The notes: a model not told the origin generated them from the letters alone. A stretch of 64,000 nucleotides of DNA from Acidobacteriota bacterium (GCA_020637335.1 JACJWC010000023.1:4168-68167), one strand, 5' to 3'. Positions 52,017 to 63,000 are shown, counted from the stretch's first letter. A program made the numbers and translations.

Positions 52017-52343
52017 ATGCTTATCACCTTTGTTGCAACTCTACTTGTATTGGCTATCTGTCTCAAAATCTTACCCGGAATGGAAGCCAAGAGTGCCGGC
52101 GCTTTGTTCGGCATGTCCCTGCTTTACGCCATCATTAACTCAGTGGTGTGGTGGATCTTTGGCAGTTTCCTCACCTTGACTTCCGTTTTAACCCTCGGTC
52201 TTTTAGGCTTGTTGGTTAATGCGGGCTTGTTGTTTTTGTGCGATTTGTGGGTACCGGGCATTCAAATTAAAAGCATTTTTTCTCTTCTTGCATGTGCGTT
52301 TTTGATTGCCTTGGCCCAGCGGTTGGTTTCTTTTGTCTTTTAA
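52017..52343 (+). CDS. four-helix membrane protein (phage_holin_4_2/DUF360 family)
   Basis: A 108-residue protein with four membrane helices, including LTSVLTLGLLGLLVNAGLLFL and a NAxxL pattern typical of the family once named 'phage holin 4 superfamily'. These proteins are widely spread outside prophages and their role is unknown. No phage genes surround it. It is probably co-transcribed with the amidotransferase, 6 bases upstream. Confidence 0.75.
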   Translation: MLITFVATLLVLAICLKILPGMEAKSAGALFGMSLLYAIINSVVWWIFGSFLTLTSVLTLGLLGLLVNAGLLFLCDLWVPGIQIKSIFSLLACAFLIALAQRLVSFVF

Positions 52344-52366
52344 TGCCCAGACTGTGAACTTCCCCA

Positions 52367-52394
52367 TTGAACGCGGCAGTAATTTCGTTAGAAT
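52367..52394 (+). promoter_or_regulatory. probable sigma-70 promoter for the SpoIIE-like gene
   Basis: TTGAAC (52367-52372) and TAGAAT (52389-52394) are 16 bases apart, 28 bases before the ATG at 52422. Good -10, fair -35. Confidence 0.55.
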
Positions 52395-52421
52395 GCCGGC
52401 TTAGCTCGGTGAGGGGCCAAA

Positions 52422-53483
52422 ATGGTGCATAAATTAGCAGAATGGGAACTCGGGTTTCTCGAATATTTTTTAACGACATACCTAAAGCGTTTTGAGGTAT
52501 TTCCTTTAAATTTTAATCTGGAAAAAGCCGGATATGAATTTGCCGGGAAAACTCACAATGACAATCGATTTTCCCGGGCCGGAAGTGAGTTTGATTTGGA
52601 ACCGCTCTTGCGCCGCCTTGGTGTGTCCCAACAGATATCAATTGGTGGTGATTTTGTGATTGGTTACGATTACGAAACATTGCTCAATATTGGCGATGAG
52701 CTGCGCCATGACGTGGCCATCTCTATTTTTGATACGGCCAACCATGGATTTGACAGTTTGTTTCTGGCCTCCCACATCAGGACCCTGCTCCTGAGTACCA
52801 TGGACCACCAATTGCGTCGTGACCGGGATATTCAGCCCAGTCTTTTCGAAGAGTTTAATGCGATGATGCAAGGGCCTATCACCCGGGATTTGCTTGAAAA
52901 CACGAACCCTCTGCGGACGGTTAGTCGCGGCGCAGTGGGAATCCATGGTCAATTCCATACGCAAACCAGTCATTTCAACTTTCTGTGTGCTGGGCTGCCG
53001 CTATTTTATTATGCCCACGCGATTGATACGTTTTTTTTTCTCGATCCGGATAAAGGTCCTCCTCTGGGTTATTTTCCCGGGGATGCAGCTCTGCGTAAAC
53101 CGTATGTTCCACACACTCTGCGTTTACTCAAAGGCGATTACTTGTTTCTCGCCACAGACGGTTGTTTTGAAACGGAATTGCCAGAAGATCATCCTGCTTT
53201 GGCGGTTGGGCCAAAAAATCCCTTACGCCATTTTCGATATAAGAACAATCGGTCTTTTGAAGTCATGTATTCATTCTTCCCGCAAATTGCCCAATTGACG
53301 TACCAAAGAATGCCTGTTTTTGAAGATGAAGGCATTGTTGCTTTTTGTGCCATGTTACAACCCTTGGTCGAACAACGCCTAGGCGCTGCAGAAATGGTTG
53401 ATCAGGCCTTGGCATTGGTGCATCAGAGTCAAATTTTTCGTGCCGATGATTGTTCTTTGGTCGTGATTCACATGAAAGACTAA
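52422..53483 (+). CDS. SpoIIE/RsbU-type PP2C phosphatase
   Basis: A 353-residue protein of the SpoIIE phosphatase family, which dephosphorylates Ser/Thr on anti-sigma-factor antagonists or similar targets. Metal-site motifs appear as IGGDFVIG, ISIFDTANHGFDS (for D-x-SGHG), GDYLFLATDGCFE, and the final RADDCSLVVI. The LPLFYY and PPLGYFP segments are also typical. There is no sensor or membrane segment, although the first 70 residues could be a regulatory helix. No anti-sigma genes are adjacent. GAGGGG precedes the ATG. The PilZ gene follows after 45 bases. Confidence 0.78.
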   Translation: MVHKLAEWELGFLEYFLTTYLKRFEVFPLNFNLEKAGYEFAGKTHNDNRFSRAGSEFDLEPLLRRLGVSQQISIGGDFVIGYDYETLLNIGDELRHDVAISIFDTANHGFDSLFLASHIRTLLLSTMDHQLRRDRDIQPSLFEEFNAMMQGPITRDLLENTNPLRTVSRGAVGIHGQFHTQTSHFNFLCAGLPLFYYAHAIDTFFFLDPDKGPPLGYFPGDAALRKPYVPHTLRLLKGDYLFLATDGCFETELPEDHPALAVGPKNPLRHFRYKNNRSFEVMYSFFPQIAQLTYQRMPVFEDEGIVAFCAMLQPLVEQRLGAAEMVDQALALVHQSQIFRADDCSLVVIHMKD

Positions 53484-53528
53484 GGTTGATTTATTTTTTG
53501 CCGATAGGGACCTCAAGAGGCACCCCGT

Positions 53529-54761
53529 ATGATCTTTTTTAAGAAGAAAAAAGAGCAATCCCATAGTCCTGAGGATGTGGTTCAGGGCGATGAAGTTCTT
53601 GCGTACCTTGATGAGGTAATTCGCCAGAAAGTTAATATTGATTTATTTGGATCTTCTGGCCGCTACGAATCCACTTTGGTTACTTTGGATGAGAAAGGCA
53701 TGCGGGCTCGTTTGCTGGGAACCTTGCCAAGCCAAGCGCGCGATGTGAGTAAGGGTGGATTTGCCCTGGACCGAATGTACTGGATGTTTGCCACGCAAAT
53801 TGTCAATGATGGTGGCAAGTTATTTATTCAAATTCCCAACACCATCATTCGCAAAGATCGCCGTCGTTGCGCCAGGACAAATTTCACACGCCGTGAGGAA
53901 GTCAAAGTTACGATTCTACAAGGATTGGGATCTGGGATTGGCGTATTGGGCACGGCAATCAATGTGTCTGAAAATGGCATGCAGGTATTTGTCAAAAATG
54001 CCATGAACCTGTCCGATGAAAAACCGATCCAACCCCACCCTGGACTCTTCCCGCCTGGGACCGACCTAATGTTAATTCGCATCCATGGAATTCCCGGAAT
54101 GGGTCAAGTTGAAGTGAGTGGGAAAGTGGTGCGAATGAGTCGCGATGGCGGCGTAAAATTGGTAGTTGGTTTTAAAATGGAAGGCCATCACGCCCAAATT
54201 TTGGGCAAATTCATCGATGGTCGCCAAATGGAGTTTCGCAGAACCCGACGGCAAAGACGCAAACCTGAAGACGGGGCGGAACTGATGTCCGGCGGTGAAT
54301 GGAGCCCCGGCCCGGACGATGAAGAATCAAGATCTCCGGAGCCATCCGGTCCCAGCCTAGAAGCTTCAAATGAGGAAATGCCAGAACGAGCGGAGAGCAA
54401 GCCCCAATCCAAACAAGCCATTATGGTTTTGGGCAGTGATATGGAGCGTTGGATCCGCTTTGAGTTGGAGACAGACGCGTATCAATGGATTTTTCCCGTA
54501 TCCCTGGAAAGTGCCATCCATGAAATTCAATCGGCTCGGCCCACTTGGATTTTTTTTCAACCGGATTTTCACAATGTCGATGGCTTGGATTTTATGGTTC
54601 AGCTGCGTTCGACCGGGATTTTGAACACGTGCCGGCTGGCTCTGTGTGGACTCCAACTTTCGGTTAAAGACAAAGTGCGCGGTCGTTTGGTTCAAGCTGA
54701 CCGATACATCGATATCGAGGGATTGCTGCCCGAAGACATTTTGGAAGTTTTGGAGTCTTAA
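53529..54761 (+). CDS. PilZ-domain protein with C-terminal receiver-like domain
   Basis: A 410-residue protein. The N-terminal part (about 40-110) resembles the YcgR-type PilZN domain, followed by PilZ: an RRCAR motif (RxxxR) and NVSENG (NxSxxG) some 40 residues later. Both c-di-GMP-binding motifs are therefore present. A disordered acidic linker (about 245-300, rich in Glu, Ser and Pro) leads to a C-terminal Rossmann-like domain starting AIMVLGSDMERW and resembling a receiver without clear phospho-acceptor. It probably translates c-di-GMP levels into an effect on motility or envelope. AAGAGG precedes the ATG. Confidence 0.78.
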   Translation: MIFFKKKKEQSHSPEDVVQGDEVLAYLDEVIRQKVNIDLFGSSGRYESTLVTLDEKGMRARLLGTLPSQARDVSKGGFALDRMYWMFATQIVNDGGKLFIQIPNTIIRKDRRRCARTNFTRREEVKVTILQGLGSGIGVLGTAINVSENGMQVFVKNAMNLSDEKPIQPHPGLFPPGTDLMLIRIHGIPGMGQVEVSGKVVRMSRDGGVKLVVGFKMEGHHAQILGKFIDGRQMEFRRTRRQRRKPEDGAELMSGGEWSPGPDDEESRSPEPSGPSLEASNEEMPERAESKPQSKQAIMVLGSDMERWIRFELETDAYQWIFPVSLESAIHEIQSARPTWIFFQPDFHNVDGLDFMVQLRSTGILNTCRLALCGLQLSVKDKVRGRLVQADRYIDIEGLLPEDILEVLES

Positions 54762-54764
54762 TCC

Positions 54765-55517
54765 TTACAAGGACGAAAAGATAAAGGCCATGTAGGGAAA
54801 ATCAGCCTGAACCAATTGGTCACCTTCAAGTCTGTAGGGATATTTGCGGGTACCCTGATTGGCTTCATTTGCCGATCGCATTTGATATGCCCGCCAATCG
54901 GGAAGCCCATTTGATCGATCAGCGAGCGCCACCAAATATACGCCTGCTCTCAGTTTTAAGCTTGGATCCTCCCGGTTTAGGCTAAATTTCAGAGGCGTGG
55001 CCCGTTCGTTTGGACTGAATTGAGTGTAAAAGGTCAAGTCCGGGCCATTTAAGCTAACGTTGAGACCAACCGCCTGATTGGGCAGATTCTGCCCCGGCTG
55101 ATATCGCCAAATAACAAAATTCGAGTTCTGTGCATTTGAATCGGGTTGATACAAGCTCAAGCTAAAGGCCGCCGCGCTTTTTTGCCAAGTTTCCAATCCG
55201 GGAAGAAAACCCAGTACGGAAAACCGCAGGGTTCGATTGTTGAATTGGTCATCAGGCGAAATTTCATGGGCAGGTACCAAATCCGAAACAAATGGTGCCT
55301 CTTCGGAACCTAAATGCATTTCCTGTTTTTGGGGATTGGCATCGGGTGCGCGCAGCGCCCGGCCGGGATTTGCAAGGTGGGTTGGGTTATTCCAATATGC
55401 CACTGAAATTCTTGGGTCGTTTAACGCTTGGTCTGGGTTGATGAATGCTTTACTTCGGGCATACAAAGGGGTCAATGGAGCTAGGCTGCTCCATTGCAGA
55501 AAATTTCTTCTTTTCAT
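54765..55517 (-). CDS. exported protein of the tail-collar operon
   Basis: A 250-residue protein with an N-terminal export signal (MKRRNFLQWSSLAPLTPLYA) that has twin arginines but lacks a full Tat consensus. The rest shows alternating strands typical of a beta-sandwich, with FVIWRYQPGQNLPN and AGVYLVALADRSNG among them. No family was recognised. It is the last gene of the operon, 15 bases after the third tail-collar gene, and is convergent with the PilZ gene, the stops three bases apart. GGAG precedes the ATG. Confidence 0.6.
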   Translation of the reverse strand: MKRRNFLQWSSLAPLTPLYARSKAFINPDQALNDPRISVAYWNNPTHLANPGRALRAPDANPQKQEMHLGSEEAPFVSDLVPAHEISPDDQFNNRTLRFSVLGFLPGLETWQKSAAAFSLSLYQPDSNAQNSNFVIWRYQPGQNLPNQAVGLNVSLNGPDLTFYTQFSPNERATPLKFSLNREDPSLKLRAGVYLVALADRSNGLPDWRAYQMRSANEANQGTRKYPYRLEGDQLVQADFPYMAFIFSSL

Positions 55518-55532
55518 ATCAGTCTCCAGTGA

Positions 55533-56051
55533 CTAGGTTCTGGGTGGAAAAATGCCTTGTAAGGCGATGCAAAAGTTTAAGGTCAAGTAAGGCATCATAT
55601 TGTTGTGCGGAACATCGCCCCCTGAAGGCGAAGCAGCATTGGGATTTAAAACTTGGCTATTTGTTATGCTAGCATACTGGCCAATTCCGATGCCGGTTGC
55701 CAGCAATTCTCCGTTGGGCGTGCGTGAATAGCCATCGGCCTGAGAGACCACGTGGGGGTGGTTATGGTTAGGCATTTCACTTTCCAGAAGGCTTACCGTT
55801 TCACTTCCGCCTGTCTCACCCAGGTCATGCAGGCTCAATCCGGGGCCTTGGCCAGGATGCATAACCGCGCGGCCTTGCAGGTTAGGCAAAGCGAAATTGG
55901 ATTTTCCGTTTCCGCCGTAGGTTGTACCCAAAAGCGAAAACAGGGCCGTATTTTGGGAAAGGGGTAGGAGCTGTCCGTCGCAAAAGGCCCAACCACTTGG
56001 CGCAAAATTAAAGGGATATATGCGGATTTCAGCCACAAAAGGATCTGCCAT
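55533..56051 (-). CDS. phage tail collar domain protein (third copy)
   Basis: A 172-residue tail-collar protein. The fold marks are EIRIYPFNFAPSGWAFCDGQ, then LFSLLGTTYGGNGKSNFALPNL, and a C-terminal PYLTLNFCIALQGIFPPR. Relatives are annotated as microcystin-dependent (MdpB-like) proteins in many environmental bacteria and are not part of prophages. The middle region between PNHNH and NNMMPY is the variable part. ATG 56051 has AAGGAGA upstream; the TAA of the previous gene is inside that site. Confidence 0.9.
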   Translation of the reverse strand: MADPFVAEIRIYPFNFAPSGWAFCDGQLLPLSQNTALFSLLGTTYGGNGKSNFALPNLQGRAVMHPGQGPGLSLHDLGETGGSETVSLLESEMPNHNHPHVVSQADGYSRTPNGELLATGIGIGQYASITNSQVLNPNAASPSGGDVPHNNMMPYLTLNFCIALQGIFPPRT

Positions 56052-56062
56052 AAAAATTCTCC

Positions 56063-56569
56063 TTAGGTTGGACTTGGAAAGATCCCAAACAGGGAAATGA
56101 TGTAATTCACACACAAATAAGGCTGGAAGTTGGTATGCGGTTGACTGCCGCCTACCGAAGTGACGCTTGAGGCCAACAATGCCGTTTTAGGTGCATCCGA
56201 GCCGTAGGGCGATATGGTAGCCCCGGTTCCACTGCTCAAAACCGTATTGACGGGCGATGTGCTTGTTGCGGTATTGAGACTGCCGAGTAAGCTATGACCG
56301 TGATTGGGGATCTGGTTGAGCGACAGCGTCACTTCTTCAACGCCGCCGCTCTGGCCAAAAGTAGCGCCATTGCCCTGGTGTTTGGGTAAGCGGCCACGCA
56401 AATCGGGCAGTGCGAACGTATTTTGCCCATCGCCGCCATAGGTTGTGCCAATCAAATTGAACAGGGTTTCGTTCTCCGAGATGGGCAGGAGTTGACCTTC
56501 ACAAAACATCCATCCGGCTGGCGCAAAATTGCCAGCAAAAATTCTTAACTCGCCAACGTAGGGTGCCAT
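56063..56569 (-). CDS. phage tail collar domain protein (second copy)
   Basis: A 168-residue paralog of its two neighbours: ELRIFAGNFAPAGWMFCEGQ, LFNLIGTTYGGDGQNTFALPDLRGR and the C-terminal PYLCVNYIISLFGIFPSPT are conserved. The variable segment between PNHGHS and PHTNFQPYL is Ser/Thr/Gly rich. ATG 56569 has CAGGAG upstream, and the gap to the first copy is 11 bases. Confidence 0.9.
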   Translation of the reverse strand: MAPYVGELRIFAGNFAPAGWMFCEGQLLPISENETLFNLIGTTYGGDGQNTFALPDLRGRLPKHQGNGATFGQSGGVEEVTLSLNQIPNHGHSLLGSLNTATSTSPVNTVLSSGTGATISPYGSDAPKTALLASSVTSVGGSQPHTNFQPYLCVNYIISLFGIFPSPT

Positions 56570-56580
56570 TTCGACTCCTG

Positions 56581-57087
56581 TCAGGTGGGGGAGGGGAAAA
56601 TCCCCTGTAAAGCAATACAAAAATTGAGGGTTAAAAACGGCTGTTCGTTTGTGTGGGGCTGGGATCCCCCAACCGGCCCAAGCGCTTCTGTGCTCATCGC
56701 GGTTAGATTGCTTGCGGGTCCATATAATTGGGATCCCGTGGATTGAGCCAAAACCAGGCTGTTGGTGGGCGTATTGGTCGTGGCGGGTGTGTCGGCCACT
56801 TGGACCGAGTGCCCATGGCCCGGTAACTCAGAAACGCTGAGGGTATGTGCCGATTCGCCGCCGCGTTCCCCTAAGGTATGGCCCTGGCCCATATGGATAG
56901 GGATACGTGCCCGTAAATCGGGTAAGGCAAAGTTCACCCGGCCATCGCCACCATAAGTAGTGCCCAGCAGCGAGAAAAGGCCCTGGTTCTGGTTGATAGG
57001 TAGAAGTTGGCCATCGCACAGGGCCCAGCCTTTAGGCGGGAAATTAAAGCTCATTAAACGGATTTCACTGAGGTAGGGTTCACTCAT
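56581..57087 (-). CDS. phage tail collar domain protein (first copy)
   Basis: A 168-residue paralog with EIRLMSFNFPPKGWALCDGQ, LFSLLGTTYGGDGRVNFALPDLRARI and PFLTLNFCIALQGIFPSPT. The PGHGHS and QPHTNEQPF boundaries of the variable loop match the other copies. The start follows AAGGAG, which is formed by the TAA stop of the giant gene plus the next bases, so translation is probably coupled to it. Confidence 0.9.
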   Translation of the reverse strand: MSEPYLSEIRLMSFNFPPKGWALCDGQLLPINQNQGLFSLLGTTYGGDGRVNFALPDLRARIPIHMGQGHTLGERGGESAHTLSVSELPGHGHSVQVADTPATTNTPTNSLVLAQSTGSQLYGPASNLTAMSTEALGPVGGSQPHTNEQPFLTLNFCIALQGIFPSPT

Positions 57088-57097
57088 ACTTATCTCC

Positions 57098-60000
57098 TTA
57101 AGGCAAAGAACAGTTGGTAAATCCGCTGGTGGCCGAAATCAGTAAAGTCCCACCACCGGCCGGATTTAAACCGTCAATATAGGCTTCAACACCAGGCGTG
57201 CTGGTGGCCGCCATGCCGTTGACCGCAAACGCATTGGTTGTGGATACGGATCCTTGCTTGCGCAACCCAATTCCTTGGGAACCGCCACTTCCTGCACTGG
57301 TATTACCGGAAATATTCAGGCAGACCGTCGTGTTACCCGTAGCAGTACCCGAATCCACGCGGATTCCGGGCCGGAACCCTGCGAGCGGCGCGGCTACCGT
57401 ATTATTTTGGATTTTGGCCTTTAAGCTGCCATTGGAATTGCGCGCAACGGCAAGTATCCCATTGCCATCCGTATTGTTAATGGAATTGCCGTTTATTGTA
57501 ACCGTAAGGTCGGGCGTATCGCCGATTCCTGGTACCTGATCCACGCCGACCCCAATACCCTGTGCGCCAAATGTGTTATTGGCAGAAATGAAATTATTGT
57601 TGATGGTACTGGTAACTACGGCTAATCCAAATGCGGAATTGGTGATGGCGCTACCGCTACTGTTGGCAATTGGATCCATAGCCGTACCATTATTTGAAAT
57701 ATTGAAATTGCCCTGGCCCTTGCCATTGACCAAGGTGACAATGGCCTCAGCACCCAACCGATTCACTGCGCTCTGACCGGAAATGCGGTTATTGGTTATG
57801 GCGATAATATTGGTGCCATTTCCAGCAACGCCTAGGATGCCTGCTGAACCGGCAGCATTGGCGTTTCCGCCTTGGACTTGAAGGCCGACCCCGCTTGGGA
57901 AATTGCGTATCACGTTGCTGTCCAGCGTGGCCTTGGTGATATTGGCAACGGAAGTAGCCGATCCAAAGGCAATCAGCCGAATCCCTGAACCCTTGGAGGT
58001 TGCCGCCGAAGTGGTGCTTGTGATGGTGTTGTTGCTGATGGTTACATCCGCCAAGGTCCCATCGAAATTGAAGATGTCAATGCCGTGATAGTAGGCATTG
58101 GATAACGTATTTCCGGTGATGGTCACCGTACCGCGAAGATTGTTTTCTGTGCCTAACGAGGTGGTGTTAAAGGCAATATTACTGTCATTTGCGTTCATGT
58201 CTGTACCTGAATTGTCAATCGAACCATTAATGAACGCGAAATTGTAAACTTGGGTTCCCATAATTCCGCTCCTGGCGGTATTGAGAATGCGCATGTTGGT
58301 GAAACTGACATTTTCGGTATTGGTAAGCGAGATGCCGCTTTGCGTCAGGTTTTGCAGGGTACCACCCGAATTGGCTAGCCCCGTTCCGGTAATGGTTAGG
58401 TCCCCAATGACATCGTTTAAAACGATGCCATTGGCTGCACCATTGGCACTGACACTTCGCAGCGTGGCAAATATTTGGGTTGCGGCAATCGAAAGCGGAA
58501 TGCCCGTTGCGGTGTCAATCGTATTGGCAGAACCCATGATTCGAAGGGTTCCACCGCCAGCAGTTATTCCGCCACCGCTAGTTGTGTCAATATCTAAACC
58601 GCCGCCCGATAGGTTCAAGACTGCGTTTCCGGCGGGTCCGTTGCCACTCATCGTGATGGCCGTATTTGCACCGGTATTTAGGGTTAACGACGCACCATCC
58701 AAATTTACGGTCGCTACACCCGAATTGGAACTGAACAGAATCCCGGTTGATCCGCTGTGGCTAGCTGAAATATTCCCAGGCAATGTGATAGTTCCACCAT
58801 TGAGCCCAGAAAAATTCAGAACCCGGCCGCCATTATTTTTGGTGATCGTTCCCGTCCAGGTCAACATGAGTGAGGTGCAATTGGTTACGGAAAAGGCAGT
58901 TCCCATAGGGGCACTAATAACGCTCGAATTCGTTGAATTGGACAGCGCGCCCGTTACGCTGTCGAGGCTAATGCCCACCCCAGAACTATTGCTGGAACTT
59001 AATTCACTGAATCCACTACTGCAAAACAGTGTTCCGTTGGCTAAGTCCAAGGCACCGCCAGTTCCAGTAATAGCACATTCAAAAACGGTCAGGTTGCCTA
59101 GTCCATTGCCAACCAGCCCTGTACCTGTCGTGTTGGCAATTTCCAAACCACGCAGTGTATTGTTCATGCCCAGGTTAATCCCATTTGCTGGGCTGGAGAC
59201 AACTGGACGTGTGCCGTTGATTGCTGGTCGGGTAATCGTGTTTGCTGGCGGGGTAATGGCAAAGAGCGTGTCGAAATTGCTGCCGCCAGCACCTTGCCCA
59301 ATGAGTTGGACACCATTAGTTAAGGTAACCCCGCCTACGTAACTCCCGCTAAATAGGAATATTCGCATGGTGGAAGCATTTGCTGCTGTATTGGCGGCGG
59401 CCAAGGTTTGGAATGGCGTTGCCAATGTACCATTACCGCCCGGCATGGCATCGTCATCGGCAAACCAAATGACCGGTCCCGATACGTCCACTTGAACGGT
59501 CGTGTAGGCACTCATCATGCCGGGAGCGGGATCGCCATCATCGGAAACACGGTAGTCGAAGGAAATTGTTCCTGTAAAGCCAGCGGGTGGATTCACCATG
59601 AAACTGCCATCGGCATTAAGCGTGACCGCAGCCCCCATTGAGACGTTGATGGGTGTCGTGTCCATACTCAGTGTTGTGCCCATTTCCACATCGGTTGAGC
59701 TCACCAGCAGGCCCGCTGCGGCAGGCACGTCAATGGCCATGTTGGTATGGGCGTTATAAGTAGCCTGGAACGGAATAGCGGTTGGCGGATCGTTGACCGG
59801 GCTAACCGTGATCATAAAACTTTGAGTCGGTGAAGTATTCATTCCACCGTTCGCTGTCCCGCCACTGTCCATCGCGGTCACCATGACGGTGGCTGATCCA
59901 TTCGCATTGAGGGCGGTTGTGAAACTCAAAGTGCCAGAGGCGCTTACGGCGGGTTGAGTTGAAAACAAACCCATATTGTTATTACTCACCAAAAAGGAAA

Positions 60001-63000
60001 CCGTTTGACCTGCCTCATCCGCAGGGCCTGGCGAAATCGCCGTTGCCCAATTCATGACAGATTGAGGACCTGCGTCTTCCATTACGGTTTGATCCGAACC
60101 CGCGGTGAACGAGGGTGGATCATTAATACCCATAATGGTGATTGTGAAGCTTTGGGGCGCGGACGTATTCATCCCACCATTGGCAGTACCACCATCATCC
60201 ATCGCCGTCACCGATAAGTTGGCTGACCCTGAGGCGTCGGCAACCGGGGTAAAGGTCAAAGTCCCAGATGCATCAATGGCCGGTTGACTCGAAAAAAGTC
60301 CTGGATTGTCGTTTGAGATCGCGAAACTGACGGTTTGGCCGGATTCATCTGCTGGACCTGGGGAGATGCTGGTCAGGAAATTAACATAGGTGGCAGCGCC
60401 ACTGTCCTCTAAGACGCTTGGATCCACATCCTTTGAGAAGCTCGGGGCATCGTTGACCGCATTCACGGTAATCGTAAAGGATTGGGCGGCCGATGTATCT
60501 ATTCCGCCGTTGGCCGTTCCGCCATCATCCATGGCGGTGATCATGACAGTTGTGGTCCCATTCGCCTCGGGCGCAGGCGTATAGGTTAAGGTTCCAGCGG
60601 AATTTACTGCCGGTTGTGTCGCGAAAAGCCCGTTGTTGTCATTGGTAAGCATAAAGGTTACGGTTTGCCCGGCCTCGTCGGGTGGGCCGGGTGAAATGGA
60701 GGTGGCCCAGCCGAGAACCGTTTGCGCGCCGGCATCTTCATTTACGGTCTCGTTTGCGCCAGCAGTAAAGCTGGGCGGATCATTGATTCCAATAACGGTG
60801 ATGGTGAAAGTCTGAGGTGCAGACGTATCAATACCGCCATTGGCAGTGCCACCATCGTCCATGGCTGTGACCATCACCATTGCGCTGCCCGAAGTCCCAG
60901 CAACCGGGGTGAAGGTCAAGGCTCCTGTATTATCAATACTGGGCTGAACCGAAAATAGCGCATTGTTGTCGTTATTGACCGAGAAGGTTACTGTTTGTGC
61001 GCTTTCATCTGCAGGGCCGGGTGATATGAAGGTCAGAAATGCCATCACGGATGCGGCCCCGCTGTCCTCCAAAACGCTTTGATTGGGTCCTACCACAAAG
61101 GAAGGGGCATCGTTGACCGCATTGACAGTGATCATAAAAGATTGGGGGGCCGAAGTGTCAACCCCGCCGTAAGCCGTTCCGCCATCGTCCATGGCCGTTA
61201 CGCTGACCAAAGCTGTGCCATTTGCATCAGCTGCAGGTGTAAAGGTCAAGGTTCCGCTGCTATCTACTGCAGGTTGTGTTGCAAAAAGCGCATTGTTGTT
61301 ATTGGTGACGATAAACGAAACCGTTTGGCCTGCTTCATCGGGTGGTCCGGGTGAAATGGCAGTTGCCCAAGCCATGACCGTTTGCAGCCCCGAATCCTCA
61401 AGAACCGACTGATTCGGGCCCGCAGTAAAAGAGGGGGGATCGTTCACTGCAGCAACCGTAATGGTAAAAGTTTGTATGGGCGAGGTGTTAATGCCACCAT
61501 TGGCCGTGCCACCATCGTCCATTGCACTGACCATAACGGTTGCCGAACCCACCATGCCCATCGTGGGTGTGAAGGTCAAGGTTCCACTGCCGTCAATATT
61601 CGGCTGGACACTAAACAATCCATTGTTGTCATTGGTCACGGTTAAAGCAACGCTCTGGCCTGCTTCATCTGCGGGGCCCGGTACCAGGTTGGTCAAGAAG
61701 CTTGCAATATTGGCAGCACCTGTATTCTCCAGCACGGTTTGATCGCCTAAAAGCGTAAAGGAAGGTGGGTCGTTAACTGGGGTAAGGGTCAGGTTAAAGG
61801 TTTGTGGATTTGAGGTGTCCACTCCACCGTTGGCCGTGCCCCCATCATCCATGATTTGAACCATTACCATAACGGACCCATTGGCATCTGGGGCCGGGGT
61901 GAAAGTTAAATCTCCGCTGCTATTTATTGCGGGCTGTTGCGCAAATAGGCTGACATTGTTGTTACTGAGAATAAATGAAACGCTTTGGCTACTTTCGTTG
62001 GGCGGACCCGTAGAAATGGCAGTTGCCCAAGCGGTTAGGGTTTGCAGCCCATCATCTTCAAAGCCCGAAACATCGGCACCGGCAACAAAGCTCGGCACAT
62101 CGTTGACTGGAGTTATGGTCAGGTTAAACGTCTGGCTGGCGGAGGTATCGATACCGCCATTGGCTGTGCCGCCATCGTCCATCGCAATTACAGTGACCAT
62201 GGCCGAACCGTTTGCATCTACTTCGGCCGTAAAGCTCAGGGTTCCAGAGGAATCCAGACTCGGTTGGACACTGAACAGCGAATTGTTATCGTTGCTGAGC
62301 ATAAACGAAACCGATTGACTGGACTCATCGCTGGGACCTGCAGCAATCGGATTGGCAAAGTTTACCAAGGACTGTGGTCCGCCATCTTCAAGCGCGGTTG
62401 GGTCTGCCGATAAGGTGAATGTTGGCGGATCATTGACGGGCGTAACACTAATTGTGAACGCCTGAGGAGGCGAGGTGTCAACGCCGCCATTGGCCGTGCC
62501 CCCATCATCGACTGCAACTATCTGCACATTGGCAGATCCATTTGCGTTGGGTGCAGGCGTGAAGGTCAAGGTCCCCAATGCGTCTACAGCGGGTTGCACT
62601 GAAAAGAGTGGGTTGTTGTCATTACTCAATGAGAAGCTAACGGTCTGGCCGGCTTCATCGGGTGGACCGGGAGAAATGTTGGTAGCCCAATTCATTTGTG
62701 TTTGGGCACCACTGTCTTCCAGAACAATTGGATTAGGGCCAACCGTGAAGGAGGGCGGATCATTGACATCGCCGATCGTAATCGAAAAACTAATTGCATT
62801 GGAGAGATCGATTCCGCCATTGGCGGTGCCACCGTCGTCTTGGAGCTGGACGGTTAAATTAGCGGTTCCATTGGTGTTGAGCGTGTTGGTGAAGCTCAAT
62901 ACACCGCTGGGGGAAAGTTGTGGACCGGCAGAAAATAAACCTGGATTATCGTTGGTAAGGATGGCGAACTGGACTGTTTGGGTGGATTCATTGCTCGGAC

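Noticed and set aside
52017..52343. Phage holin and lysis function
   Set aside because: The family name is historical; no endolysin or other phage gene is adjacent and the gene sits behind an amidotransferase.
55533..57087. Prophage or tailocin remnant because of tail-collar domains
   Set aside because: No capsid, terminase, baseplate, integrase or lysis genes nearby. The collar proteins have N-terminal GW-F-C-DGQ features of the free-standing bacterial family.
58281..59342. 353-codon open frame on the plus strand, antisense to the giant gene
   Set aside because: It mirrors the low-complexity repeats of the giant gene, has odd Val/Pro/Ala-rich composition, no ribosome binding site and no family resemblance.
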